Positions 27,923 through 36,378 of a stretch of DNA of 64,000 nt are shown piece after piece. A program made the translations under genes and the position numbers. The stretch's first letter is position 1, and each line of letters begins with the position of its first letter. The stretch is from Bacillota bacterium. GTDB lineage: Bacteria; Bacillota; Clostridia; Lachnospirales; Lachnospiraceae. The stretch is from the NCBI GenBank assembly GCA_023391695.1, contig JAEWAK010000073.1, positions 1 to 64,000 of the forward strand. The letters are read 5' to 3'. The notes below the pieces were generated by a model, which did not search any database, had not been told where the DNA came from, and saw only the letters and a list, made by a program, of their open reading frames with translations.

Positions 27923-27965
27923 GCCACCCGGACAGTGAATTGGTACTGTCCGAGGTGGCCTTTTT
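27923..27965 (+). terminator. Rho-independent terminator after nfnB
   Basis: GCCACC and CGGACAGT arms pair with ACTGTCCG and GGTGGC around an 8-nt loop, then a T run. A strong stem at the end of the nfnAB transcript. Confidence 0.88.
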
Positions 27966-28079
27966 AACATAAGGAAAAAAAGATTGCCTAATGCATTGAT
28001 TATTGTTATAATATATAACAAACAGAGCTTTTTTTAGTACTGGTAAAGCGGAAGGACTAAATTATTTGGGGTGCAATGA

Positions 28080-29684
28080 ATGCAAAATAATAAGATAGAA
28101 CTGGAAACACTAGCAGAGGGCGGGAAAGCTTATATAGTAGATTGGGTTATTGGTAATTTAATTATTTTAGCTGCACTTATATTAATTATACTTTTGGTGA
28201 TCCTTCTGATAAATGTCAAAAGAAAAACAAAAGGTGAACGGGTTGCATTGCAGGAAAAGCAAAAATTGAACGACAATTATATCGAACTGGAATCGGCCTT
28301 TGAAGAGATATCTACTGCAAAAAACGAACTTAGTATTAAATTTGACGAACTAAAACGCAGCAAAGAAAAGATCCAGAAGCTGGCTTATACGGATTATTTG
28401 ACGGAACTGCCAAACCGGACGTCCTTTACGGAAATGTTAGACAGTATTATGCTGACTCTGCGGAACGAGGAAGTAATTGCCTTAATGAACGTGGATATTG
28501 ATAATTTTAAAGGTATTAATGATACGTTAGGCCATTCTTACGGTGATGAACTTTTAATTGATGTTACCCACCGTCTGAAGCAGGCAATGGATGACAATGA
28601 TTATCTTGCCCGGGTAGGGAGCGATGAATTCGTGGTACTCTCGCAGAACCTGACGGATATCGGAGAATACGAGGCAAAAATTAAGAAAATACAGAAAATA
28701 TTTGACTATCCTTTTGTACTGTCGATGAAAGAGTATTTTGTAACGGTCAGTATCGGTATCGCAATGGCGCCAAAGGATGGGAAGACGACCCAGGTATTAA
28801 TTAAAAATGCGGATTCTGCCATGTATGCCGCTAAGGCAAACGGCAAAAATACATTTATTTATTTTGATGATTCCATTAATGCGAAAATGATGGATAGAAT
28901 CCAGAACCAGTCAGAACTCAGAAAAGCAATCGAAAACAAAGAATTTCTTATATATTATCAGCCTCAGGTCGATTTAAGTACGGACAGGATTGTAGGATTT
29001 GAAGCTTTGATCCGTTGGAATCATCCGGAGAAAGGAATTCTTCTCCCCTGTGATTTCATACCGTTGACAGAGGAAACCGGACTGATTATACCTATAGGCA
29101 ACCGGGTACTGAGAAATGCATGCCGTCAGTTAAAGTTATGGGAAGAAGAAGGATATGATAAGCTGACTGTCGCTGTGAATATATCGGCGAGACAGTTTAA
29201 AGATCAGGAATTTGTAAATATGGTCCGGGATACGGTTGCGGAGACTGGAATCAACCCGGGACACCTGGAACTTGAAATAACCGAAACAACAGCATTACAG
29301 GATATGGATTATGCTATAGCCGTTATCCGGAAGTTAAAGGAAGTGGGTGTAGGTTTTTCCCTTGACAATTTCGGAACGGATTATTCATCCTTGAATTATT
29401 TAAAGCGCCTGCCTGTTAATAACCTTAAAATTGATAAAAGCTTCCTGGATACGGTACTGGAGAGCCGCAGGGACCAAAGCCTGGTTCAAACCATTATCTC
29501 CCTTGCACAGGCATTGGATTTTTCTGTCATTGCGGAAGGGGTGGAGCACGACGAACAGGATACGTTCTTAAAGAGGGTGAAGTGTAATAAAGCCCAGGGA
29601 TATTTCTACAGTGAACCGCTGCCGGGTGATATGGCAGATCAATTATTAAAGAGGCATAACTTAAGCGATAAAGAGATACTGTAA
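28080..29684 (+). CDS. GGDEF-EAL dual-domain c-di-GMP signalling protein
   Basis: A 534-residue membrane-anchored protein: TM at about 19-44, a coiled coil (45-100), GGDEF domain (about 104-265) and EAL domain (about 278-525). The GGDEF site reads GSDEF (180-184), a Gly-to-Ser change in the signature. The EAL domain keeps EAL (308-310), NISARQF, ELEITE, KIDKSF and AEGVE (485-489), but the metal-binding DDFGTGYSSL loop reads DNFGTDYSSL, so the second aspartate is Asn430. It may be a weak phosphodiesterase, a cyclase with an altered site, or mainly a c-di-GMP receptor. ATG 28080 has only a weak ribosome site. Confidence 0.88.
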   Translation: MQNNKIELETLAEGGKAYIVDWVIGNLIILAALILIILLVILLINVKRKTKGERVALQEKQKLNDNYIELESAFEEISTAKNELSIKFDELKRSKEKIQKLAYTDYLTELPNRTSFTEMLDSIMLTLRNEEVIALMNVDIDNFKGINDTLGHSYGDELLIDVTHRLKQAMDDNDYLARVGSDEFVVLSQNLTDIGEYEAKIKKIQKIFDYPFVLSMKEYFVTVSIGIAMAPKDGKTTQVLIKNADSAMYAAKANGKNTFIYFDDSINAKMMDRIQNQSELRKAIENKEFLIYYQPQVDLSTDRIVGFEALIRWNHPEKGILLPCDFIPLTEETGLIIPIGNRVLRNACRQLKLWEEEGYDKLTVAVNISARQFKDQEFVNMVRDTVAETGINPGHLELEITETTALQDMDYAIAVIRKLKEVGVGFSLDNFGTDYSSLNYLKRLPVNNLKIDKSFLDTVLESRRDQSLVQTIISLAQALDFSVIAEGVEHDEQDTFLKRVKCNKAQGYFYSEPLPGDMADQLLKRHNLSDKEIL

Positions 29685-29748
29685 GTAAACCGCACGGTTA
29701 GTTATGTAATCCCGCAAAATTCAGTTTTAAAAATAGTTCTAGAAAGAG

Positions 29749-29797
29749 ACCACTGAATTGTTATGATGATAAAATCATGACAAAGTCAGTGGTTTTT
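29749..29797 (+). terminator. Hairpin terminator after the GGDEF-EAL gene
   Basis: ACCACTGA (29749-29756) pairs with TCAGTGGT (29786-29793), with further pairing inside the stem, followed by TTTTT. Confidence 0.7.
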
Positions 29798-29949
29798 ATA
29801 AGGCAGGTTGTAGCAGTAAAGCCGGACTGTAACCTGTGTGTATTTTCTGGTGACGGAAATTAGAGTGACAGGGGTTATCGGAAGCAGGACAGGCTGTTCT
29901 GCAGCTTCAGGATCTACGGCTGCCTTCCGGCATTAAGAAAGGAAACAGT

Positions 29950-30744
29950 ATGGAGAGAGAATACAACAGCTTCACTTATAATAGAATACGGACCCTTATC
30001 TTTCTGTCTGCGGAAATACTACTATATATAGGTTTTCTATATATAGATATTACCGGAAACGCTTCTTATACACTTTCTAATTATTTAAAATTTACCGGAA
30101 TCATATTGTGCTTTTTATTTACTTTATTCCTGCCCTGCCAGAAACGGGCGGATATTATTATTCTCAGAGCAGCCTTGTTATTTACATTGATTTCTGACCT
30201 GTTCATCTTAATAATGGATTATTATATTTGGGGGGTGGTTACCTTTTATATTGTGCAGACCCTTTATTTAATCCGTCTGGGTCTATGGAAAAACCAATTG
30301 GAATTAAAAGGTGCCCCTTCGGGAAGAATCATAAAAAAATTTATGCGGAATATAATTACTTCAATTTGTATCTTAATCCTTATAGCGTTTATGAATATTA
30401 AAATGGAAGTGTTAATTATCCTATCCTGCTTCTATTTTGTCAGTATACTATTCAATACGGCCGGCGCCGTTTGGACAGCCTTCAAATCTAAAGTGCAAAA
30501 CAGGATAATATTTGCCGCCGGCATGGTATTATTTCTGCTATGTGATATTAACGTCGGCTTATTTAACTTATCGGATTTTCTTATTTTCAACAGCGGACAG
30601 TTCTCTGTTCTTACCAAATTTTCAGCCGTTGCCATGTGGCTGTTTTATTTACCTGCCCAGGTCTGTATCTGTCTCAGCGGACTATATCCAAATAATATGA
30701 AAGATACTTCCGTAATCGGGTCTGAATTGTTCAGCACCAAGTAA
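29950..30744 (+). CDS. Polytopic membrane protein, unknown function
   Basis: A 264-residue protein made almost entirely of hydrophobic helices (about eight). I do not recognise it with confidence. The arrangement of paired motifs FTLISDLFILIMDYY and FLLCDINVGLFNL faintly recalls the YhhN/TMEM86 family, but key residues of that family are not clearly present. AAAGGAAA precedes ATG 29950. It stands alone; about 540 bp follow before the next start, with only a decayed repeat element near the end. Confidence 0.7.
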   Translation: MEREYNSFTYNRIRTLIFLSAEILLYIGFLYIDITGNASYTLSNYLKFTGIILCFLFTLFLPCQKRADIIILRAALLFTLISDLFILIMDYYIWGVVTFYIVQTLYLIRLGLWKNQLELKGAPSGRIIKKFMRNIITSICILILIAFMNIKMEVLIILSCFYFVSILFNTAGAVWTAFKSKVQNRIIFAAGMVLFLLCDINVGLFNLSDFLIFNSGQFSVLTKFSAVAMWLFYLPAQVCICLSGLYPNNMKDTSVIGSELFSTK

Positions 30745-31175
30745 AACCCGGTGGGTTTAACTGTAGAATTTACATTTATGTAATACTATACAAAGAAACA
30801 AAAGAAAAATCTCCATTATTTTTCGTATAAAAAACTTGCTTAAAAATTATATATTTGTTAAGATTATCTGGTAGGAAATAATGTTTGTTCCGTAAGTTCA
30901 GGCAAGTGTCTTTATTATTTTAATCTATGCTCGGATATTCCTATTCGTAATTAATATCTAATGCGAAATCAAAAAACTCTAAAATCCCTTTTCCGGACGA
31001 AATCAAAAAATCAGGTTTATATCTCACATTTATATCTTTCGGGTGAGTATTTTACATTCTGTCAATGGCAGCATGTCTCCGATTCCCATTCCGGTAATTT
31101 CGAAAAATATCCATAATATTGATTCCCAAAGTCCAGAGCGATTAAAATATCTGCTTTCTTTCCTGTAATGAATCA

Positions 31176-31254
31176 GGGTGAATGTGAAAACTCATTGTCT
31201 CCCGTAAAGAGAAACGTTCAGCCGGTCAACAAGCGGTTTTCAGACAGGTTCACC
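31176..31254. repeat. Internally deleted copy of the 60.2-kb MITE-like element
   Basis: Starts GGGTGAATGTGAAAACTCAT and ends AAGCGGTTTTCAGACAGGTT. Both ends match the element at 60207-60366, and its right half (GTCTCCC...AACGTTCAGCCGG) matches that element's right half, but the centre (roughly 80 bp) is missing. It lies directly before the DUF5688 gene and creates a false upstream extension of that reading frame. Confidence 0.65.
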
Positions 31255-31287
31255 AGGAACAACCATAAATCAAAAAAGGAGAAATAT

Positions 31288-32301
31288 ATGGCAAATAACG
31301 AAATATTTGAATTATTGGGATTTGATGAATTTATGGCTTTCATGAAAAAATCAGTAAAAGAGGCGGTCGGAAAAGGATATAAAGTGGAAGTGAATCATGT
31401 TATCAAAAATAATTCCATTGAACTGGACGGTTTAGTCATTCTAAGAGAAAATGAGCACATAACACCGAATATTTATTTAAATCCATATTACGGGAGATAT
31501 TTGGAAGGAGATTCCTTGCAGGGGCTGGTGAAGGAAATTATCCATATCTATATGGCTGCCAAGGAAGACAGGGAGAGGGAAGCTGTATGCATTCATTATG
31601 AATTTAATGAAATGAAAAACTGTATCATTTACCGGCTGATTAATTATGAAAGGAACCGGAAATTGCTGCAGGAGGTGCCTCATATACATTTTTTGGATTT
31701 GGCAATTACCTTTCACTGCCTTGTAAAAAATAACGAACAGGGAATCGGAACCATACGGATAACCAACGAGCATATTAAGAATTGGAATATTGGTATTGAC
31801 GACTTAAAGGAAGTTGCCAGGGCAAATACCCCTGTTCTTTTTCCGCCGGTAGTGAAAAACATGAATGATGTTATCCTGGACATTATTAAAAATGATATGC
31901 AGACACCCCCTGACAAGGAGGCCGGGAATGGTTTATCCCTTACCGGAGCCATGGGAAAAGCAGAGGAGGCCGGGGATATATTGGGAACTTTTCTGGAAAG
32001 CCTTGAACAACAGAAAACAAATAACATGTATGTAATCTCCAATAGGAAAGGCATTAACGGTGGCAGCTGTTTATTATATCCCGATGTCATAAAAACGCTG
32101 GCGGAAGAATTGGAGTCTGACTTATACATATTGCCCAGCAGCATCCACGAAATTATAGCTGTTAAGGCAAATAAATCCATAGATAAAGGTACTTTCAGGG
32201 AGATGGTGTTTGATGTAAACCGCACACAGGTTCCGGAAGAGGATATACTGTCGGACAGCGTATACTTTTATTCCCGTGAACGCAACGCAATTACCTTGTA
32301 A
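31288..32301 (+). CDS. DUF5688-family protein
   Basis: A 337-residue soluble protein that resembles DUF5688, a family seen mostly in Lachnospiraceae and of unknown function. Typical features are the N-terminal ELLGFDEFMAFMKKSVKEAVG helix, the HVIKNNSIELDGLVI strand, NIYLNPYY, and near the C-terminus DLYILPSSIHEIIAV. There is no signal peptide or membrane segment. The open frame continues upstream to 31168, but that part is the repeat element; ATG 31288 has AAAAAAGGAG and is the start. Confidence 0.78.
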   Translation: MANNEIFELLGFDEFMAFMKKSVKEAVGKGYKVEVNHVIKNNSIELDGLVILRENEHITPNIYLNPYYGRYLEGDSLQGLVKEIIHIYMAAKEDREREAVCIHYEFNEMKNCIIYRLINYERNRKLLQEVPHIHFLDLAITFHCLVKNNEQGIGTIRITNEHIKNWNIGIDDLKEVARANTPVLFPPVVKNMNDVILDIIKNDMQTPPDKEAGNGLSLTGAMGKAEEAGDILGTFLESLEQQKTNNMYVISNRKGINGGSCLLYPDVIKTLAEELESDLYILPSSIHEIIAVKANKSIDKGTFREMVFDVNRTQVPEEDILSDSVYFYSRERNAITL

Positions 32302-32546
32302 TGGGATGGCGGTTTAATAGGATAATTTATAAATTTATAGGTTGATTTTATACATGGCAGACTCAGGAATAAATTCTGAATATATTATAAGTTTTTAATT
32401 TTAACTTTTCTTGGAATAAATGATGGATTATAATGGAAGTTAGATAATTAAGAAGTATAACCGGTTTTCAGCCAAATGCAGCATATGGACCGGGACATAT
32501 TAAGATCCAGGGTAACTGAAACGGTTTATTAAAAAGGAGAGAGTCT

Positions 32547-33023
32547 ATGGATAATCGTGATGTTTTTATAACCAATAAAAATTCCCTAATTCCAAAACAC
32601 AAATGCGAACATGAATCATTTGAATACTATAAATATGAGATAGCGAAACGCAGGGATGAAAACCAATGTCAGGTTTCAATCTATGAGATTCCACCGAAAA
32701 AGGCCGGTTATCCTTATCACTACCATACCAAATCGGAAGAGGTATTTTATATTATAAGCGGCAGTGGAATCCTGGAGACACCGGTTGGTAACAGGCCGGT
32801 TGCAGCCGGGGATGTAATAATCTGTCCTCCCAATGAAAAAGGTGCGCATAAACTTATTAACTCCTCCGAGGAGGAAATGCTTGTGTACTTAGACTGCGAC
32901 ACGATTCATTCACCGGATGTTGCTTATTATCCCCATTCCAATAAAGTTGGGATTATTACGACGGGACAGTCCGATGCCTTTTATAAAAGCGATGATAAGG
33001 TGGATTATTACGAGGGAGAATAA
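32547..33023 (+). CDS. Cupin-domain protein
   Basis: A 158-residue single-cupin protein. The metal-site motif HYHTKSEEVFYIISGSG fits cupin motif 1, and PPNEKGAHKLIN supplies the motif 2 histidine. Enzymatic function cannot be assigned; relatives bind or isomerise small sugars or act as storage-like regulators. AAAAAGGAGAG precedes the ATG. No operon partner is evident. Confidence 0.82.
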   Translation: MDNRDVFITNKNSLIPKHKCEHESFEYYKYEIAKRRDENQCQVSIYEIPPKKAGYPYHYHTKSEEVFYIISGSGILETPVGNRPVAAGDVIICPPNEKGAHKLINSSEEEMLVYLDCDTIHSPDVAYYPHSNKVGIITTGQSDAFYKSDDKVDYYEGE

Positions 33024-33203
33024 ACCTTAAAAGAGTATTGCAGCAAACCACCGGCTTATTCTGATTAAAGTGAAACGGTACCAAAGTCAGGCCTGTAAGT
33101 AAAGAATGGTATTAAATCGTGGTGAATTAATAAATATTTTTTTTACTTTGGTATATCCTATGATACAAAAGAATTTATTTTATAACTTCAGGAGGATATT
33201 TTT

Positions 33204-33914
33204 ATGGAAGTACTAAAAATAATTATAGTATCCATAGGTTCTATTGTAGTGCTTTTTTTGCTTACGAAATTAATGGGTGACCGGGAAATGTCAGAACTAA
33301 GTATGTTTGATTATATTAACAGCATTACTATTGGCTCCATTGCTGCAGAAATGGCAACTTCCCTGGAAGGGGATTTTGTAAAACCTTTGACTGCCATGGT
33401 AGTTTATGCGGTAATCTCATTTTTAATTTCATATTCGACCTGTAAATCCATCAAGCTGCGCAGATTCTTCGAAGGCCATACTATATTGCTGTATGAAAAC
33501 GGCCAAATTTATGAAAAAAACCTGATGCGGGCTAAAATAGATATCAATGAATTTGAATCCATGTGCCGTGCAAGCGGTTATTTTGACCTGGAGGAAATAT
33601 ATACGGCGATTCTTGAGACAAACGGAAAGCTCAGTATTGTACCAATGGCAAAGCACCGTCCGGTAACTACTTCGGATTTAAACCTGAATCCGCAGCAAAA
33701 TTATCTCATGGCCAATGTCATAATTGACGGCAAAATAATGAAAGAGAATCTGAAATCGACAGGAAATAATGAAAAATGGCTTGAGAAACAGTTGAGCGCC
33801 CATGGGGTGACGGATATAAAAGAAGTAATACTGGCCAATTTTGATGTCAGTAAAAGCAAACTTAATATTTATGCCAAACTACATCAGAAAACCAAAGGGG
33901 ACATTTTTGGATAA
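33204..33914 (+). CDS. DUF421-family membrane protein (YetF/YrbG-like)
   Basis: A 236-residue protein with three N-terminal membrane helices (about 3-22, 38-55, 58-78) and a cytoplasmic domain of two alpha/beta lobes. The family pattern LTKLMGDREMSELSMFDYINSITIGSIAAEMA is clear. YetF-type proteins are linked to the Bacillus spore or cell envelope, but the molecular function is unknown. AGGAGG precedes the ATG; a terminator follows. Confidence 0.87.
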   Translation: MEVLKIIIVSIGSIVVLFLLTKLMGDREMSELSMFDYINSITIGSIAAEMATSLEGDFVKPLTAMVVYAVISFLISYSTCKSIKLRRFFEGHTILLYENGQIYEKNLMRAKIDINEFESMCRASGYFDLEEIYTAILETNGKLSIVPMAKHRPVTTSDLNLNPQQNYLMANVIIDGKIMKENLKSTGNNEKWLEKQLSAHGVTDIKEVILANFDVSKSKLNIYAKLHQKTKGDIFG

Positions 33915-33953
33915 ATTTTATATTATTAAATTAAAAATTGCCAGGATATAAAT

Positions 33954-33999
33954 AACACCGTATCGAATAAGTAGGTATAAGATACGGTGTTTTGCTTTT
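33954..33999 (+). terminator. Rho-independent terminator after the DUF421 gene
   Basis: AACACCGTATC (33954-33964) pairs perfectly with GATACGGTGTT (33981-33991), followed by TTGCTTTTA. It also lies just beyond the 3' end of the tRNA gene on the other strand. Confidence 0.8.
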
Positions 34000-34005
34000 A
34001 TATAG

Positions 34006-34078
34006 TGCACCTAAAGGGACTCGAACCCCCGACACGAAGCTTCGGAAGCTTCTGCTCTATCCACTGAGCTATAGATGC
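34006..34078 (-). tRNA. tRNA-Arg (anticodon CCG)
   Basis: Read on the minus strand the 73-nt gene folds as a standard cloverleaf: acceptor GCATCTA/TAGGTGC, D arm GCTC/GAGC, anticodon arm GAAGC with loop TTCCGAA, T arm GGGGG-TTCGAGT-CCCTT. The anticodon CCG reads the arginine codon CGG. The discriminator base is A and CCA is not encoded. It is a single tRNA between convergent and divergent protein genes. Confidence 0.95.
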
Positions 34079-34292
34079 ATAGACATATTGTACATGAAAA
34101 TATAAAAATGGGCAAGAGTTTTTTTAAAAATTTGAAAATTTAATAAAACGACAAAAAACAACATAAATTGTTACATAAATATTAAATTTATTACGGAATG
34201 AAAAATTAAAGTATTGCTTTTTTTGCAAAAATTTGTTATCATATAAAAGGTAATGGAAATGTTGTACGGTTGATAAAATAAAGGAGATTACA

Positions 34293-35060
34293 ATGAAACT
34301 TAAATATAAAAAACTTGTAGTAATGATTAGCATGTGTACCATGGGAATTGGATTGGTAACTTTTTCTATTTCAAGACCTTCTGACAAAAACACTACAGTA
34401 GTAGAAAAATCAAGCAAAGATGCCGTTGCCCTTAAGGCCGGATTTGATACCAATATAAACGGTGCGGATATTAAATCTGCAATGTTAACGCCGTCATTAA
34501 CCCCAACCCCAACCGAAGCACCCCAAACCCAGGAAGACCTGGCAGCAGCCATTACGGATCCTTTAGAAAAAGACGCTCATAAAGATATAAATAAGTTAAT
34601 TAAAAGCTATCTGAACGCTAAATTAGGCAAAAAAATCGATAAATTCAAACCGTTGGTTAATGATGTCGATTCCATTGATTTAGCTGATATAGGAAGAAAG
34701 ACAAAGTATATTGAAGCCTATAAGAATGTCTCCTGTTATACGAAAAAAGGACCGGAGGAAGGCTCTTATATTGTATATGCCTATCATGAAGTTAAATTTA
34801 CCAGTATAGATACTTTGGCACCTGCCATGAATGAATTTTATGTTAAGGCGGACGAAGATGGTAATCCTTACATTTATTTAGGTGAAATTGATAAAGATAC
34901 GGAGAAGTATCTTGATGAAGTCCGGGATTCCGAAGAGGTTATGAATCTAATTTACGATGTGAATGATAAACTACAGCAATCAGTAAAAGATGACAGTGCC
35001 CTTGCCCAGTTTTATTTAAAACTTGAAGAATCTGCCAAGAACGTAACAATGAATGAATAA
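34293..35060 (+). CDS. Exported protein of unknown family (paralogue 1)
   Basis: A 255-residue protein with an N-terminal basic-hydrophobic segment (MKLKYKKLVVMISMCTMGIG) acting as a signal peptide or anchor, a Thr/Pro-rich linker (TPSLTPTPTEAP) and a globular C-terminal domain. I do not recognise the family. The protein at 41446 shares the signal segment, the central YKNVSCYTKKG...EGSYIVYAYHE region, the NPYIYLG motif and the ending LEESAKNVT, so the two are paralogues. AAAGGAG precedes the ATG. An AT-rich upstream box (34168-34190) is also shared with the paralogue. A terminator follows at 35092. Confidence 0.8.
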   Translation: MKLKYKKLVVMISMCTMGIGLVTFSISRPSDKNTTVVEKSSKDAVALKAGFDTNINGADIKSAMLTPSLTPTPTEAPQTQEDLAAAITDPLEKDAHKDINKLIKSYLNAKLGKKIDKFKPLVNDVDSIDLADIGRKTKYIEAYKNVSCYTKKGPEEGSYIVYAYHEVKFTSIDTLAPAMNEFYVKADEDGNPYIYLGEIDKDTEKYLDEVRDSEEVMNLIYDVNDKLQQSVKDDSALAQFYLKLEESAKNVTMNE

Positions 35061-35091
35061 TTCAATACATGATTATTTAACTGTTTTATAC

Positions 35092-35124
35092 GGTCTATCC
35101 CTATGGGGATAGACCCTTTTTTAT
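35092..35124 (+). terminator. Rho-independent terminator after exported paralogue 1
   Basis: GGTCTATCCC pairs perfectly with GGGATAGACC around a tetraloop-sized TATG, then CTTTTTTATT. Confidence 0.92.
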
Positions 35125-35256
35125 TATAAGAAATAAGATGAAAATTGTGGTAAGCTTCTACTTGTTCTTTTTAACCGGGGCTGTTATAATACTTAAGATA
35201 GTGTACAGACTATGATAATAACTGTACCGGTATATAACACAGATAAGGAGCCTTAT

Positions 35257-36333
35257 ATGGCAAAAAGAACGAAAAAATTAATTGAAAACCGACAGCAAGA
35301 GGATGAAATAAGAGTAAATAAATATCTTAGCGATGCAGGCATTTGTTCCAGACGGGAAGCGGATAAATATATTTCGGAAGGTAAAGTTACCATTGATGGG
35401 GTAACAGCCGTTATGGGAACCAAGATAAAAGCAGGACAGGTTGTCCGGCTGGAAGGAAAAGCTGTAAGCAAGGACGAAGCTCTGGTTCTTATTGCATTTA
35501 ATAAGCCAAGGGGAATTGTCTGTACAACGGATAAAAGAGAAAAAGATAATATAGTAGATTTTATACAATATAATAAAAGGATTTATCCGGTCGGAAGGCT
35601 TGATAAGGAATCGGAAGGCTTGATTTTACTTACCAATGACGGAGATATCGTTAATAAAATATTACGTGCGGGTAATAGTCATGAAAAGGAATATGTGGTT
35701 ACCGTAAATAAAGCTTTAACTTCAGAATTCTTAAAGGGAATGGCGGCAGGAGTTCCCATACTGGATACGGTTACACGTCCGTGTGAAATCAAAGCGTTAG
35801 ATAAATTCACCTTCCAGATCATACTTACCCAGGGCTTAAACCGGCAGATCAGAAGGATGTGCGAATATTTTGGATATAAAGTATTAACACTGAAAAGGAT
35901 CAGGATAATGAATATAAACCTGGGACATCTGCAGGTTGGCGGATACCGCAATGTAACGGAAAAGGAAATTGCAGGACTGAATGAACGGATCAGCGATTCG
36001 GCCAATACGCCGGGAACCCTATGGAATTCTATGGAAGATGCTTCCGAAGAAAAAACTGGGAAAGAATATAAAGGACGCAGTTTAAAATCCGGCCATAGTA
36101 TAAATAAAGCTTCTAAAAACGCCGCGCCCGGTAAAGGAGCTTATAAGAAAGATATGCTTAAAAATAACAGGAAAAAAAGTATACCAAAAGATACTCTGAC
36201 GAAAGCTAAAACAGACAATAAAAGTAACAGTATTAGAGTCAGTGAGAAGAATTCAAATAATAAGAAAAATTCAGATAATATCCATAAAAATAAAAAAACG
36301 GAAAATAGTGCTTCACGGGGAAGAAAGCGATGA
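35257..36333 (+). CDS. rluF: 23S rRNA pseudouridine synthase, RluF/RsuA family, with long basic tail
   Basis: Isomerises a uridine in 23S rRNA (U2604 in E. coli RluF). The S4 domain is at about 15-75 (IRVNKYLSDAGICSRREADKYI). The catalytic domain follows, with active aspartate in GRLDKESEGLILLTND and the LTQGLNRQIRRMCE motif. The first 240 residues match RluF. The last ~110 residues are a low-complexity Lys/Asn/Ser tail (for example KNSDNIHKNKK), longer than the usual family tail and probably an RNA-binding extension. The start is ATG 35257 with AAGGAG; an upstream in-frame start at 35212 lacks a ribosome site. Confidence 0.88.
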   Translation: MAKRTKKLIENRQQEDEIRVNKYLSDAGICSRREADKYISEGKVTIDGVTAVMGTKIKAGQVVRLEGKAVSKDEALVLIAFNKPRGIVCTTDKREKDNIVDFIQYNKRIYPVGRLDKESEGLILLTNDGDIVNKILRAGNSHEKEYVVTVNKALTSEFLKGMAAGVPILDTVTRPCEIKALDKFTFQIILTQGLNRQIRRMCEYFGYKVLTLKRIRIMNINLGHLQVGGYRNVTEKEIAGLNERISDSANTPGTLWNSMEDASEEKTGKEYKGRSLKSGHSINKASKNAAPGKGAYKKDMLKNNRKKSIPKDTLTKAKTDNKSNSIRVSEKNSNNKKNSDNIHKNKKTENSASRGRKR

Positions 36334-36378
36334 TGGTTCGGCCGTATTCTTTGAGCGTGAGTGTACGGATGGAGCGGT

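Noticed and set aside
31168..31287. N-terminal extension of the DUF5688 protein
   Set aside because: It is encoded by the deleted repeat element; AAAAAAGGAG marks ATG 31288.
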